The notes beneath the pieces were generated by a model. The model did no database searches and had not been told where the DNA came from. It saw only the letters and a list, made by a program, of their open reading frames with translations. A DNA stretch of 64,000 nucleotides. Origin: Isochrysis galbana (taxonomy: Eukaryota; Haptophyta; Isochrysidales; Isochrysidaceae). The stretch is from positions 372,001 through 436,000 of the forward strand of contig CM030936.1 in the NCBI GenBank assembly GCA_018136815.1, read 5' to 3'. The translations under genes were made by a program, and so were the position numbers. The first letter of the stretch is position 1, and every line of letters begins with the position of its first letter. Of the stretch, positions 51,555 to 61,552 are shown in pieces.

Positions 51555-52702
51555 GCCGGCGTTAGAGAGGTAGGTGCACGGGGCCTAAGATTAATCCCTA
51601 GAAGTCCTTCTATGAATTCGAAGATGGCCGCCTCGACCTTCGTGATTCCCTCAAGCGAGGTTTTGACGCGTTGTTGGTTGCCCCTAAGGACATGGAAACC
51701 TTCGCGCTCCAATGCGCTAGCCAAATGTCGAGTCCTAGTTTTGTACGCCTTAACCGGGTCGAAGATGCGGAACACGATGTACGTGGCGACCTCTTTGAGG
51801 GAGGAGCGGACCGCGCTAGATTTGCGCGGTGCTGAGTCGGCTAGCGCGCCATAGGTGACTCCAAATTCGTGCGGGACTCCCGAGAGTACTGTTTGAAGCT
51901 TGTCGCCGTAGGCGGCCTTGAATTGGTCGTGTGCGTCGTCATCGACGTAAAAAATCCAAGGGCCCTTTCGGCCCTTATCCATTCCGTCTGGAGTGGCGTC
52001 TAGGCCTTCTAGCCTAGAGAGTAGGAATTTCATGAATGTGGCTACATCTTCGCTTTTGATATCCTTCTTGTCCTCAGCTAGCTGGGCTAGCTGAATGAAG
52101 AAGGGAGTGTCTTCGGGTTCTTCTTCCTCATCTGGTGGAGGAGAAGCGAATGAGGTGGTGTTGTTTGGAGTCGGTTTTGGGTCCGACTGGGGGTCGGCCC
52201 GCTTGCGTGACTGCGGCTGTGGCTGTTGAGCTGGTGGCTGCTGGGCTTGCTGTTGTGGCTCTTTCCCTTTGTGTCCATGTGCGGCTTGCGCGTACGACTT
52301 AGGTGGAGGATTTGGCTGTTGGTTGGAGGGAGCAAATGCTCCAGTGATTGTTTGTTGTGTCATGTGCCCGCCCCCGAGGGGTGCACAGATGGTAGGAGTT
52401 ACCGCCATGGGGGTGGCAGCAGAGCTGCCACACCCCATGGGGAGTCCTTGAGTGGGTGGCTGCCCGGCGGCGCTGGCGTTCTGAGCCCGAGTCAGGTTCT
52501 GCTTGTCAGCAGGGAACAGGACTTTGCCTGCTCCCTGCTTCTGTGGCTGCCTGGGAGGCGAGGGTGGCGGCGCCATCTCGACGTCGTTGTCAGGCGGTGC
52601 TGAGGCCTGCGAGCGCTTCGGCTCCGGCGGCTTGGGGCGGCCCCGTTGGGGCGTCGTGACGGCGGGGGGCTGGGAGAGGGGAGCGGTCGGCGCGCGCTCC
52701 AT
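51551..52702 (-). CDS. retroposon ORF1-like protein, second copy
   Basis: 383 residues from the ATG at 52702, MERAPTAPLSQPPAVTTPQRG. It has a Pro/Gln-rich disordered N-terminal half and an acidic patch (PPPDEEEEPEDTPFF). A globular part (QLAQLAEDKKDIKSEDVATFMKFLLSRLEGLDATPDGMDKGRKGPWIFYVDDDAHDQFKAAYGD) and a basic helical tail follow. It shares start, layout and the G-P-W-x-x-x-V-x-x-D/E-x-x-x-x-Q-F-x-x-x-Y-G block with the protein at 853-2133. Probably the nucleic-acid-binding partner of retroposition. Confidence 0.6.
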   Translation of the reverse strand: MERAPTAPLSQPPAVTTPQRGRPKPPEPKRSQASAPPDNDVEMAPPPSPPRQPQKQGAGKVLFPADKQNLTRAQNASAAGQPPTQGLPMGCGSSAATPMAVTPTICAPLGGGHMTQQTITGAFAPSNQQPNPPPKSYAQAAHGHKGKEPQQQAQQPPAQQPQPQSRKRADPQSDPKPTPNNTTSFASPPPDEEEEPEDTPFFIQLAQLAEDKKDIKSEDVATFMKFLLSRLEGLDATPDGMDKGRKGPWIFYVDDDAHDQFKAAYGDKLQTVLSGVPHEFGVTYGALADSAPRKSSAVRSSLKEVATYIVFRIFDPVKAYKTRTRHLASALEREGFHVLRGNQQRVKTSLEGITKVEAAIFEFIEGLLGINLRPRAPTSLTPA

Positions 52703-52730
52703 CGCTAAAACTATAACAATAGTTTTGAGC

Positions 52731-53157
52731 CTTGGCCACAAGATAGTCCATCCTGACCACCCCGACCCGCCCCTTGCGGGAATCGCCCGCGTTCGTACTC
52801 GGCAACGACCTCTACCTCCTCGACGCTGGGGCCGTCGACGCGTGGCTGGCGAGCGCCAATGTCCAGGCAGCCCTCGCGGCGCTCCTCTGCCTCTGCTCGA
52901 CAGCGTCTAACGAGCCTCAGCCGGAGATCATAAACCCCAGTCGAGACCATAAACAGCTACATTATCATTGCCAACGCTGTATTTGTCAATGCGATTGTTA
53001 ATTGTCTAGGAACAAGTAATGGCACTCTCACTCACTCTCATAAACATAGGGGATAGGCTACTACTAACTACTAACTACAGCTGCTTGGCCCCTCGCCGCT
53101 CGCCGCCCATTGCGCAGCACACGAGCCCGTTCATGTGCATTGCGCGCATGCCAGCTG
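52731..53157. other. intergenic
   Basis: Nothing recognised apart from a short open plus frame (52774-53001) without motif. Confidence 0.35.
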
Positions 53158-53315
53158 CACACCACCCGTGACACGGGATCGAAGTCCACTTTGGCGTTAC
53201 GCCACGACCCCTGATCCCACTTAGCCCCTCGGGGTGGCCGAGGCCATCAGAGGGAGGGGCGCAACGGCGACTCTTCTGCGGCGGGGGAGCGCTCAAATGG
53301 GGGCAGTCCGTTTCC
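53158..53315 (-). repeat. dispersed repeat B, copy 2
   Basis: Inverted match of 17877-18032. A 758 bp retroposon was inserted at its edge, in the sequence GGAGGAAGCGGAAC. Confidence 0.6.
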
Positions 53316-53331
53316 GGAGGAAGCGGAACAA

Positions 53332-54089
53332 AAAAAAACCTTTTAATATTCTTACCGCACTCGCGGCGAATGGAACTACTACCCACTACAAGTAGCACGT
53401 AGCATACTCTCTACACCCCCATTCCCCGGCCCTTCTCCCCTCGCCATCAGGCGGCTCCCCCCGTACACTACTAGGGGATTGGGGTGGAGGGCTTAGATAT
53501 GGTCCGCTGGCCCGCGCCCCCCCCCGGTGATATTTCCCCCCCTTCCTCCTGTATCTCCGAGTGGGCGGCCGACTCTGTCTCGTCTTACCCTGTAAAAAGG
53601 CGCGAGACTTACCGATTTTCCGGTGGGCGGAGCTCTCGCTCGCGCCCACCCCCTTCTCCGCGCTCTCTCTCCCCTCTCCTGCGGCACGCGCGATGGCGCG
53701 CCTGCGGCAGGCCTCCAGCTGCCCTCTGGCGGCCCCTGGAGGCTCCTGGAGGCCAGCTCAGGGGGCAGAGGAGGCTGGGGCTGGGCCCTGGCCTCCCCTG
53801 CCTCTCCCTCGCTGGCGCTCCCGAGCCTCTGGGGCCCCCACGCTGCACCTGTCTGCCTGTCGACCAGGGGGGGAGGGGGGGTTGGAGCGATGGGCTGGCC
53901 ACGAGGGGCCATGACGAGCGAATGGGGCGTGCCTGTCAGTGGGAGAGTGGGTCAGCAGGGCAGTGGCCTCCTGGCAAGCCATCAGGCATGCCAGGAGGAT
54001 GGGTGGTTCCTCCCCCACGGCAGGGGAGGAGTGGAGAGAGGGGGGGGCTCGTGCCCCCCCATGGGCGAACCAAGTATAAACTTAGTTCT
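53332..54089 (-). mobile_element. 758 bp non-coding retroposon, copy 2
   Basis: A 16-nt target-site duplication, GGAGGAAGCGGAACAA, lies at 53316-53331 and 54090-54105. It is a full-length copy of 14456-15213 in the opposite direction and of the same length. The T-run tail is at 53332-53345 and the hairpin head at 54069-54087. The few sequence differences between the copies, mostly in homopolymers, point to a young family. Confidence 0.85.
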
Positions 54090-54105
54090 GGAGGAAGCGG
54101 AACAA

Positions 54106-54835
54106 GCTGGAGCTGAATCCTGAATCCGCAACTAGCGCGGGAACTCAAGCCAAAATCGGCCTTACAAGAGCATTGCAAAGCGCCAATTTGAGAGGGCACG
54201 AAGACCCTCACAACATCCCCCTCCTTTTCAACACGACAATCCTAGCGCTCGCACCCCACTTGCCATGACCCTCTAGTCGCCCCGAGTCCCCCCTGCGCGC
54301 AACAGAGGCAGGTACGGGCGAGAAAGGACCACGAAGCTGGGCGCATCGCGTCAGCACCACTGCGGCCCCGCCTCCGTGCTTGACTTCTTCCAGGTGCTTC
54401 TCAAGTACCCATAGAGAGTTTGAACTCCTGGCATCATCCGCCGGGCGCCCATCAGCTCCTCACAAGCACCCCTGAAAATTAGCTCGTGCAAATGTGCCAT
54501 AGTTATTTCATCCTCGTGCGCGTTGCCGTTGTGCCCCCTCCCTTCCCTTTCTCCTTCTCCTCACCGCTTGTGTTTTGAGCACATGGATACATGCGGATGC
54601 TCCGTGCTTTTCAAGCCAAGATGGTATATCGTCTTGGTGTGTCCGCGCAAGAGGTAAAGACGGTAGATGCGCCTCCCCTTCCCCCCCCCCCCCCCGACAA
54701 TCTAGAAGCGCCCGAATCCGCATGATTCGCTCTCGCATGCCGAGCTCGCCGATGCGTACAGGAGAGAGAATCAATGGGCGAAAAGGCACGAAGCAATAGT
54801 ATCATCCGCCCACTCTTCTCGCCTGGCTCGATCTC
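54106..54835. other. intergenic 3' flank of the LRR/F-box-like gene
   Basis: No gene seen. C run at 54678-54696. Confidence 0.35.
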
Positions 54836-57051
54836 TCACGATGCGGGAAACGCCGCGAAGCTGGCCGCGCGACCATGTCCCTGTGAATCCACCTCCTCGA
54901 CGAGCGGTCCACCTGCAAATATTCGCTTATACTTCTTTCCGCTTGGCGCCTCTAGCCACCGAATGGGCGATGCTGCGTCGTGTAGAGCCTGAAGAGAGGC
55001 ATCATCGTCGATCTGGTCGCAAGCGCGGAGATTGAGCTCGATGAGAGAGGTGCATTGCATGCCGATGTAGAAGACAGCACGGTCCGTGATCATTTCACAT
55101 TGGGTTAGATGGAGTCGCTCAAGAGCCGGGCATCCGCCGAGAACAGCAACAAGGCAGCCGTCATCGAGTGCAGCGCACGCGTCCAAGCTGATCAAGGGGT
55201 AAACACGATGGGGGGCGTGGGGCGTTAGCTACAGAGTTGTGATTCCACTAAGCGGGATGATTGCGGGGAAGCTTTGCCGCGATTCATCCGTGCGTCAGCC
55301 ACCGTGCCTCGAGCGCACCTGAGCGTCGTCAAACCCGCGCACCATTCCCCAAGCCCTTCGACCGCCTCTCGCTCCAAATGCGGCAGATGACTGAGGAGTA
55401 GCTCACGAAGGGTGTCGTTGGAATGCGCGACTGTCAGCTTCGTTAACTTGGTACATCTGGACAGATTTAAGCTGTGCAGATGTGGACACCCCACAAGGAG
55501 AAGGGGTGACGCTCTTGGCGTGACCGCACAACCTGCAAGAGAAAGTAATCGCAGGGCGTCGAGATGCGAGGCGACCGCCTCGCAGAGATCGTCCCCGGCA
55601 CGCGTGTTGTCCAGTTCCAACCGATGCAGACGAGGCGCCGCGGCGCAGAGCGCACACAACGAGGCCTCACTGAGTAGGCGACAATGTGACAAGGAGAGGT
55701 GTGTCAGCCGTGACAAAGGCGGAAGCCGTACACTACATCCTATCTGGCGTCCCGCACCACCGCTTCCCTCGCAACTTGAGACGGCTCTTTCGACTTTACC
55801 GCCCGTCCAGCGTCCGCTGCCACCTCGTGCGCCCCAAGCCACTTCAGCTTCAGCCACAACAGCTGCGGCATCATCCAGAGCCCCATCTGACACACGAGTC
55901 CCAGTAAGGGCCAACATCATAAGCCCCGCACAGCACAGCGCCGCGGTGGCCGTGGCATCACCAAGCTGCTTGCAGTTGGACACGTCGAGCGCGCGCAGAG
56001 GCGAGCTGAGGGACGCGACGAGAGATGCAACACCTTCATCGGTCAGTCGGCGGCAGGAGACCAGCGAAAGCGCCGTTAGACGTGGGCAGGCAGTTGTGAT
56101 GGCCTCTAGAGCACTGTCCGACACGCTGAGCCCATCGAGTCTAATGGAGCGGAGGGCGAGAGGAGGGCTAGCAATCGAGCTTGGCCCCTGCCCGACACTC
56201 TCACCGCCAGCGGCTGATCCAGGCGCTAAGGAAGACAATGAACTGATCGAAGCAGCTAGGCCCCGGTCAGTGACCTGAGAACAGCCTGCCAGAGAGAGGG
56301 AGCGAGCACAGCTCGCGGAAAGAAGTGTCTGCAGCAGCCCATCTGTGATTGAGAATAAGTCGCATGAGAGCGTCGACAGCAGTGTGGCCGCGGCCGCGGC
56401 CGCCACCCCGCTGCCGGCCTGATGATGATTATAGTTCCCATTTGTACGCATCAGCTCCGCACTCGCTCCGGCGACGCGACTGCTGACGCCATCTGCTCGG
56501 TACATAGTCTGGCTCACATGCAGGTCATTTGGTGAAGAGCTCCCCGCACTTCGGCAAGTACTGAATGGACGCGATGTCAGTGGAGAGCAAGGCAAAACTC
56601 CCGAGGCGGCCGGTGACGTACGGCAACTTGGCGGTACGAGTGACGCGATGCCCTCCCGCTCCAAACGGCTGAGGAACGCCTGATTGCCTCCGAGGCTTCT
56701 TGCCGCCAGCTCGGCCAGCGACGCGCAGCTGTGTAGGGGTGGCTCGAGAGGTGCGAGGATCTCGATCGACTCAGGCTCAGCAGACATATCCTCTTGCTCG
56801 TCATCGCCTGCACTGCTGGCCGCATCAGCGCTCGAATGTCGGGTCGAGCCGACGCTGCCCAGCGGCGAATGGCCGATCTCCTCTAATCGAGGTCGGAAAG
56901 ATCCGGATTGTTGATGAGCCAGATGCCGTGGAGGTTGGCCGCCAGGATGGCCCCTGCGAATGTGTATGATCGAGCCCTGGGGAAGGCGCGCAGCAAGTGT
57001 CGAATCGCCGGAAGGAGGGGAGCCCATATGATCGGAGTGAGGAACTTCCAC
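54836..57051 (-). CDS. AMN1/FBXL-type leucine-rich-repeat protein
   Basis: Two exons on the minus strand, 57051 (or 56787) to 55319 and 55187 to 54836, have a phase-2 intron (GTGCGC...GATCAG). From 57051 the product is 694 residues. The ATG at 56787 (MSAEPESIEILAPLEPPL) is the more likely start, because the upstream 264 bp overlap another small ORF. The protein has the Cys-containing LRRs of F-box/AMN1 proteins: SLSLAGCSQVTDRGLAAS, LTALSLVSCRRLTDEGVASL, LRALDVSNCKQLGDATATAAL, LTHLSLSHCRLLSEASLCAL, LHSLNLSRCTKLTKLTV, and after the intron LERLHLTQCEMITDRAVFYIG and LIELNLRACDQIDDDASLQAL. No F-box motif is obvious at the N-terminus. Such proteins usually bind substrates for ubiquitin ligases or mitotic-exit control. 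Confidence 0.8.
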
Positions 57052-57125
57052 TCGAAGGTCGTCGCCCTCCAGTTGGCGCTCGGGTCGGCCAGCCTCGCGC
57101 GCTCGTCGCTGGGCGCACTGCTCAT
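56883..57125 (-). CDS. 80-residue membrane microprotein
   Basis: ATG at 57125, stop at 56883-56885. It reads MSSAPSDERARLADPSANWRATTFEWKFLTPIIWAPLLPAIRHLLRAFPRARSYTFAGAILAANLHGIWLINNPDLSDLD. An N-terminal soluble part is followed by two hydrophobic stretches (about residues 30-48 and 56-72) and an acidic C-terminus. Size and layout suggest a small organelle-membrane subunit, such as an accessory respiratory-complex protein, but I cannot name it. It overlaps in another frame the extended N-terminus of the LRR gene. If that gene starts at 56787 the two are tandem with only 95 bp between them. Confidence 0.5.
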   Translation of the reverse strand: MSSAPSDERARLADPSANWRATTFEWKFLTPIIWAPLLPAIRHLLRAFPRARSYTFAGAILAANLHGIWLINNPDLSDLD

Positions 57126-57384
57126 AAAAAGGAGCCGTAAGGGTGTGTGGCAGGCGGTATGGAGAGAGGGCGAGATAGGGGAGGTAGGGTGCGAGAGAGG
57201 GGACGCGCAGGGGTGGGGGGGGGGGGGGGTAGGAGAGATAGGGAGAGGGAGAGAGGGCCGGGGGAGGGGGGGGGGAAGAGGGAGAGGGAGAGGCCGCGCC
57301 TCGAGCGACGCGCGGAAAAAGACCCGTGTTGTTTCCATGTCTTGCTCAGTAGAAGTAGTAAATATAACGGTTAGAAATCGAAGT
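57126..57384. other. intergenic, G/A-rich
   Basis: G- and GA-rich tract at 57165-57300, i.e. pyrimidine-rich on the coding strand of the microprotein gene. Confidence 0.4.
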
Positions 57385-57460
57385 CTTGTTCTAGGTCTTG
57401 TTGGCTAGTATTCCTAGCCACATCCACCAGACGAGCCATGCACCAACCGCGCACACACCC
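57385..57460 (-). repeat. dispersed repeat, copy 2 (copy 1 at 375-450)
   Basis: Inverted match to 375-450, see that entry. Confidence 0.6.
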
Positions 57461-57598
57461 CATCGCGAGGGAGGGGTTCCGTTGCCGATGAGGCACGGTT
57501 CCTCAGCATTAGGATTAAATCCCCCATCGCCGAAGGCGAATCCCTCTTTCCCATCCGACGGCCGACGGCTCATTCCCAAATCCCAAAGAACGATACAA

Positions 57599-57745
57599 GC
57601 CTAGATGTGGAAAATACGAATTTACCGTATTCATATTTGGCCAGAAGCCAAATACATATGTATTTGGCTGTATTTGAAGCGTGAAGCGCGTCCTGGGTTG
57701 TAGGCCTCGAATGCATTTGAAATAGAAATAGGCCAAATACATACT
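57599..57745. mobile_element. short relative of the 928 bp DNA transposon
   Basis: GCCTAGATGTGGAAAATAC at the left edge and repeated CCAAATAC/GTATTTGG motifs inside resemble the ends of 60616-61543. The right terminus is not recognisable. Confidence 0.5.
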
Positions 57746-59462
57746 ACCTCCGTTCAAAAACTCAGGATTTTTATTTTTAAATATAAATATGTTGACACGG
57801 CGTTTGACGTAGAAACCCGGAATATCAGATGAAGATTTCGGGTACACGCTAGCTTCAGGCAACATGCAACATGCAACATCGAAGGGGGGGCGCTTAGACG
57901 TCGAAAACCCCTTGCTGAAATTGGCGAGGACTTAGTTAGGCGAAATTGGGCGGCGGGAGCGATTGGCGCGAAATCTCCCGAGAGCGCGCGATGGGGCGGC
58001 TGAAGCTGAAGGTCGCGGAGCCCAAGCAGCATGGCACATGGCAGGCGCACAGGCGGTGCCTTTGCCTTTGTCCTTTGTGTGGCGAGGCAGGCAAGGCGGC
58101 AAAAGGAGCCCACCCCTGAGCCCTCCCTCCCCCTCCCAGCACGCCGGAAGGGGAGCGCAGTGACGAGCACGGCCGGCCGGCCAAGCGACGCTCCAGAGGG
58201 GCCAATTTCTGCCTGCTCTCCTTCTCGTCCATTTCTTTCACACCTCAATCAAACGAGTCGACAATTACCGTAACGGTAACAGCAAAAAAAGTAGAAATCA
58301 AATTCAAATCTGCGAATTTCGAGACGAAAATCAGCAAACCAAGACTTGAGCCCAAGGAGAATCCGAATCTGGATGCCTTGCGCCTTTCGTGACCACTCCA
58401 AACATGGAAGACAACTTGTAGCGAAGAAGACTCGTGCTTATAAATAGCGGAATATTCATGCCAAAAAGGCTTGAATACAACACCACTATGTGCGCCACTC
58501 CTAGAGCGGTGGCTAGAGAAGGTGGCTCTCCACCAGGGATGAGCTGGTTTTGATTGTGGGTTGTGAATATCGGTCTATGGTCCATGGTCGCGTTTAGGTC
58601 GATCCTCTTCTTTTCGGCCGTCTGTCTAGGCTTGCATGGGCAGTACGTTCTAGCCTGTGTCTGTCACGTTTGCAAAAAGTAGAGTGCCTTGCACAGTTTT
58701 GTGTATCTTTCGATGAAATATCTGACAAAGAATAACCGATCCTGAGGTCGCGGCCTCTCGGCACGTAGAGTCTCAGCCATGCAGCGCGCAGCGGGGAGTC
58801 CGGGGTACCGCTTCAGCCGTACCATCCCACCGAGCCACTCCCTGGGCCTCCCCCCCCCCCCCCCCCGCCCCCTCCCCCCCCGGATCGCCGGACTCCCATC
58901 TTCCATGCCCTATACATGGAATCGAGGCCTGCAGAGGCGGACGGCTGTGCACACGCATCGTGGCCACCCTTGCCGGCTGCCGCGCCATAGTACGATGCCT
59001 TCAGAACTATCTTAATTCTCACGTCTTCAGCGCGGAACAAAATCCCTGGTGTTGGATGACGAGCCCAAGCGTGTGCCGCTGTGCTGTGCGCACAACATAA
59101 TGACCAGTGCGAATTCAATTGCGGACTGCGGCCATTAACTATTGTACGCATACGCAAGCAATGGGCGAGCGGCTCCATCGAGAGAAGCGCCAAAGCAAGA
59201 GCATCGCGTGAGATCCACGAAATGTACGATGGCAGGCTTAGCATGCTGAATCAACATTCAACGTCCAACGCACGGCCACATCATTGCCAACCGCTTCTGG
59301 ATGCCGTCGGTATCACTGCCCACATTGCCCTATCCATTTGCAGCCTGCGCCCGTAGCTTCATTGCACCTCCACCACCTGTGCCTATCGTCCGTACTTCGC
59401 ATGCGACATGCTCGGGCACAATGGCACCAGACGCCACAGGCACTGGTGCGCGCGTGCAATGC
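57746..59462. other. intergenic
   Basis: No gene supported. AT-rich at 57750-57800 and 58260-58330; C run at 58849-58880. Confidence 0.35.
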
Positions 59463-60302
59463 TCAGAAAATATCGGTTACGTCTCCCGACTTGGTCTTGA
59501 GGCCGCCCTGCTCTTCGAAACGGTAGTCACTCGCCTTCTTGCGTGGAATGTTGGTGGGTCGCGTGCGGGCGATGCGGAGCGAGGAGGCCATTTTCTTCAG
59601 AACGGGCTCCGCTTTCTTCCATTGCTGCGAAGTAGAGCCGCCGACCAGCATGACAACATCTGTGGACCCCTCTGGCTGCAGCGCCGCGACGAACGCGCGA
59701 CGCGGCACCTCTGTCTGGCCTGGGCTGAGCGCGGAGAAGGAGAGGTCGAGTGTTCGCATCTGCCCCTTACTGGATGAGAGCACCCTGATGTCCGTGGGAG
59801 CGCCGTACGCTCCGAAGCGCCCCTCGGTAGAAAAGACTGCCTTGGTAAAGAACGAGTCCGCCACATCGTTCAGGCCCTTCCCCTGCGGCAGCGGCACCAC
59901 CTGCAGGAAGGCTCCCTCGCCTGACTTTGCTCTTGCCTCAACATCATAGAACATGCCTCTGATGAGCGGATACTCTGACTTCCAGGTGACCGTGGCCGCG
60001 ACGCCACCGTCGCAGACAAGCTCTGCCGAGATAGTCGGTGCGTTCTTCTCTCCGCTCTCCTGCACCTCCTCAAGCAGCACCACGCCAGTCGAGGGGCGCG
60101 AGCGAGAGGAGATGGTGCCAGCGCCGAGAGTGCCGACTGTCTCTGGGGAAAGCTGCTGCAGGTTGGTGTAATCCTCGCTCGTGCGCATCAGCTGCGCAGG
60201 GATCGCCAGCGACGCACGTTCCGACCCCAGCAGCGCGCTCGAACCTGCCAAAAGCAGCCGGAGGACCGCAGAGCGAGAGAGCGAAGGGCCGACGAGCTTC
60301 AT
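59463..60302 (-). CDS. PsbP-domain thylakoid lumen protein
   Basis: From the ATG at 60302 (MKLVGPSLSRSAVLRLLLAGSSALLGSERASLA) the product is 279 residues. The N-terminal SRSAVLRLLLAGSSALLG plus ASLA looks like a lumen-targeting signal. The preceding plastid-entry leader is probably in an upstream exon or missing. The PsbP fold follows: SEDYTNLQQLSPETVGTLGAG, VATVTWKSEYPLIRGMFYDVEARAKSGEGAFLQVVPLPQGKGLNDVADSFFTKAVFSTEGRFGAYGAPTDIRVLSSS, MRTLDLSFSALSPGQTEVPRRAFVAALQPEGSTDVVMLVGGSTSQQWKKAEPVLKKMASSLRI. The C-terminus is a short basic-acidic extension ending GDVTDIF. PsbP-family proteins support photosystem II oxygen evolution or photosystem assembly in the lumen. Which subfamily this is cannot be fixed. 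Confidence 0.8.
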   Translation of the reverse strand: MKLVGPSLSRSAVLRLLLAGSSALLGSERASLAIPAQLMRTSEDYTNLQQLSPETVGTLGAGTISSRSRPSTGVVLLEEVQESGEKNAPTISAELVCDGGVAATVTWKSEYPLIRGMFYDVEARAKSGEGAFLQVVPLPQGKGLNDVADSFFTKAVFSTEGRFGAYGAPTDIRVLSSSKGQMRTLDLSFSALSPGQTEVPRRAFVAALQPEGSTDVVMLVGGSTSQQWKKAEPVLKKMASSLRIARTRPTNIPRKKASDYRFEEQGGLKTKSGDVTDIF

Positions 60303-60486
60303 CGCCACACACTCCACGTGGGGATCTCGCGCGGTCACCCCGACGAAACGTGAGCTCTTTCACGTAAACGAGACGGTTTCTTATGATTCTGAGAGAGATT
60401 TGGGAGTGAGAACGACGAGAGCCTCCAGGGCGAGAGTGGAAGTGCGTCGGCCGCCGTTCCCAAACAAGAAGTAGTAGAGTAAGAGA

Positions 60487-60502
60487 GTACTCTAGAGTAC
60501 TT
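60487..60502. promoter_or_regulatory. 16-bp perfect palindrome upstream of PsbP
   Basis: AGTACTCTAGAGTACT, 185 bp upstream of the PsbP ATG and flanked by AGTAAGAG/TTACTCT that extend the symmetry. Possible dimeric-factor site. Confidence 0.35.
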
Positions 60503-60615
60503 TACTCTAAGTGTCTCGGAAGCTTCCAAGTCTGCCTCGCCCGTCGCAGGCAGTAATGAGACAGGAAACTATTTTTAGAAAGAGGAGACTCAAAACTCAT
60601 TTCTACCCCAGCTAC

Positions 60616-61543
60616 CTAGATGGGAAATACAGTGAGGGGGCTTCCAAATACGGTAAATACAGCCTGTATTTGGCCTTCGTCCAAATACAGCCAAATACGG
60701 TACCAAATACAGTACCGGGGGGGGGGGGGGCTCCCATTCCCCAAGCCTCCCCCGTCGCCAATCGCCAGCATATGCCATATATTGCCCTAGCGCCAGCGCC
60801 AGCGCCCTCTCCCCCCCCGCCCCCCCTTCACCCATCATCTCATCATGATGAGAGCATGTGAGAATGTAGATGGAGCGTGTACCCCATCCTGAACCCCAAC
60901 CCTGACCGTGCCTCGCGCGATCCGCGCTCGTTGCGCGCATGGCGCATGGCTGCAGCGGTACTGCATTGCGCAAACAAACAATGCAGCAATGCCCATTGCC
61001 CATTGCTGACACAATTCTCCTTCCCACCCCACTCTTGTGCACCACAGGAACCTACAACTCGGTGCCCTGCCATGGGCCATCCATGGGCCTTCATTCAACG
61101 CTTGACTCCCCCTCTCACTCTGCTCGCTCACTCCCTCTTCCTACTGCATTCATTTAACCCAAGCAGCACAAACCCCCTCGTCGTCCTCTGTTGTAGGTTG
61201 TAGGCACAAAACATCTCAACATCTCAACATATGACCAAACAGAGGGAGGACATGCCCTGAGGTGGCGGCGCTGCCCATGCCTAGCGCATGGGTATAGCGC
61301 CCTATCCAGCCATCTCTCCTTCCCCACAGCTCCTCTCTAATAATCTGCTCCTCACCCTCCCATTCCCATTAGGCCCCCTCGCCTATGAGACCAAAACAGG
61401 ATCATGGCGTGGGGACTTTCGACGCGCGCGCCTGCGCCACCGTCCAAATACGGAGGGTCATATTGAGGCAGTTTCAAATACGGTAAATACGGTCTGTATT
61501 TGGCCTTCGTCCAAATACGGTGAATACGTATTTCCCATCTAGG
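60616..61543. mobile_element. 928 bp non-autonomous DNA transposon
   Basis: A 9-bp target-site duplication, CCCAGCTAC, lies at 60607-60615 and 61544-61552. The terminal inverted repeats are CCTAGATGGGAAATAC (perfect 16 bp). Subterminal regions are packed with CCAAATACGG/CCGTATTTGG motifs in both directions, including a palindromic pair around GGCCTTCG. No transposase ORF. The 9-bp duplication fits Mutator-like elements, but the family is inferred. Confidence 0.8.
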
Positions 61544-61552
61544 CCCAGCTAC

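Larger units (their letters stand above)
50986..52726 (-). mobile_element. retroposon with ORF1 and a second, different ORF
   Basis: The element reads on the minus strand. Its head is the near-palindrome AAAACTATAACAATAGTTTT (52707-52726), 4 nt from the ORF1 ATG. Its tail is GATTTTTAAGAAGA and a T run (about 50986-51015), the same tail as the 207 bp insertion at 26823-27029. It carries two overlapping ORFs (52702-51551 and 51554-51057). No target duplication was identified and no reverse transcriptase is seen. ORF1 looks whole. Confidence 0.65.

Noticed and set aside
52774-53001. Short plus-strand ORF with Leu/Asp/Ala-rich start
   Set aside because: 75 codons with no recognisable motif and no splice context.
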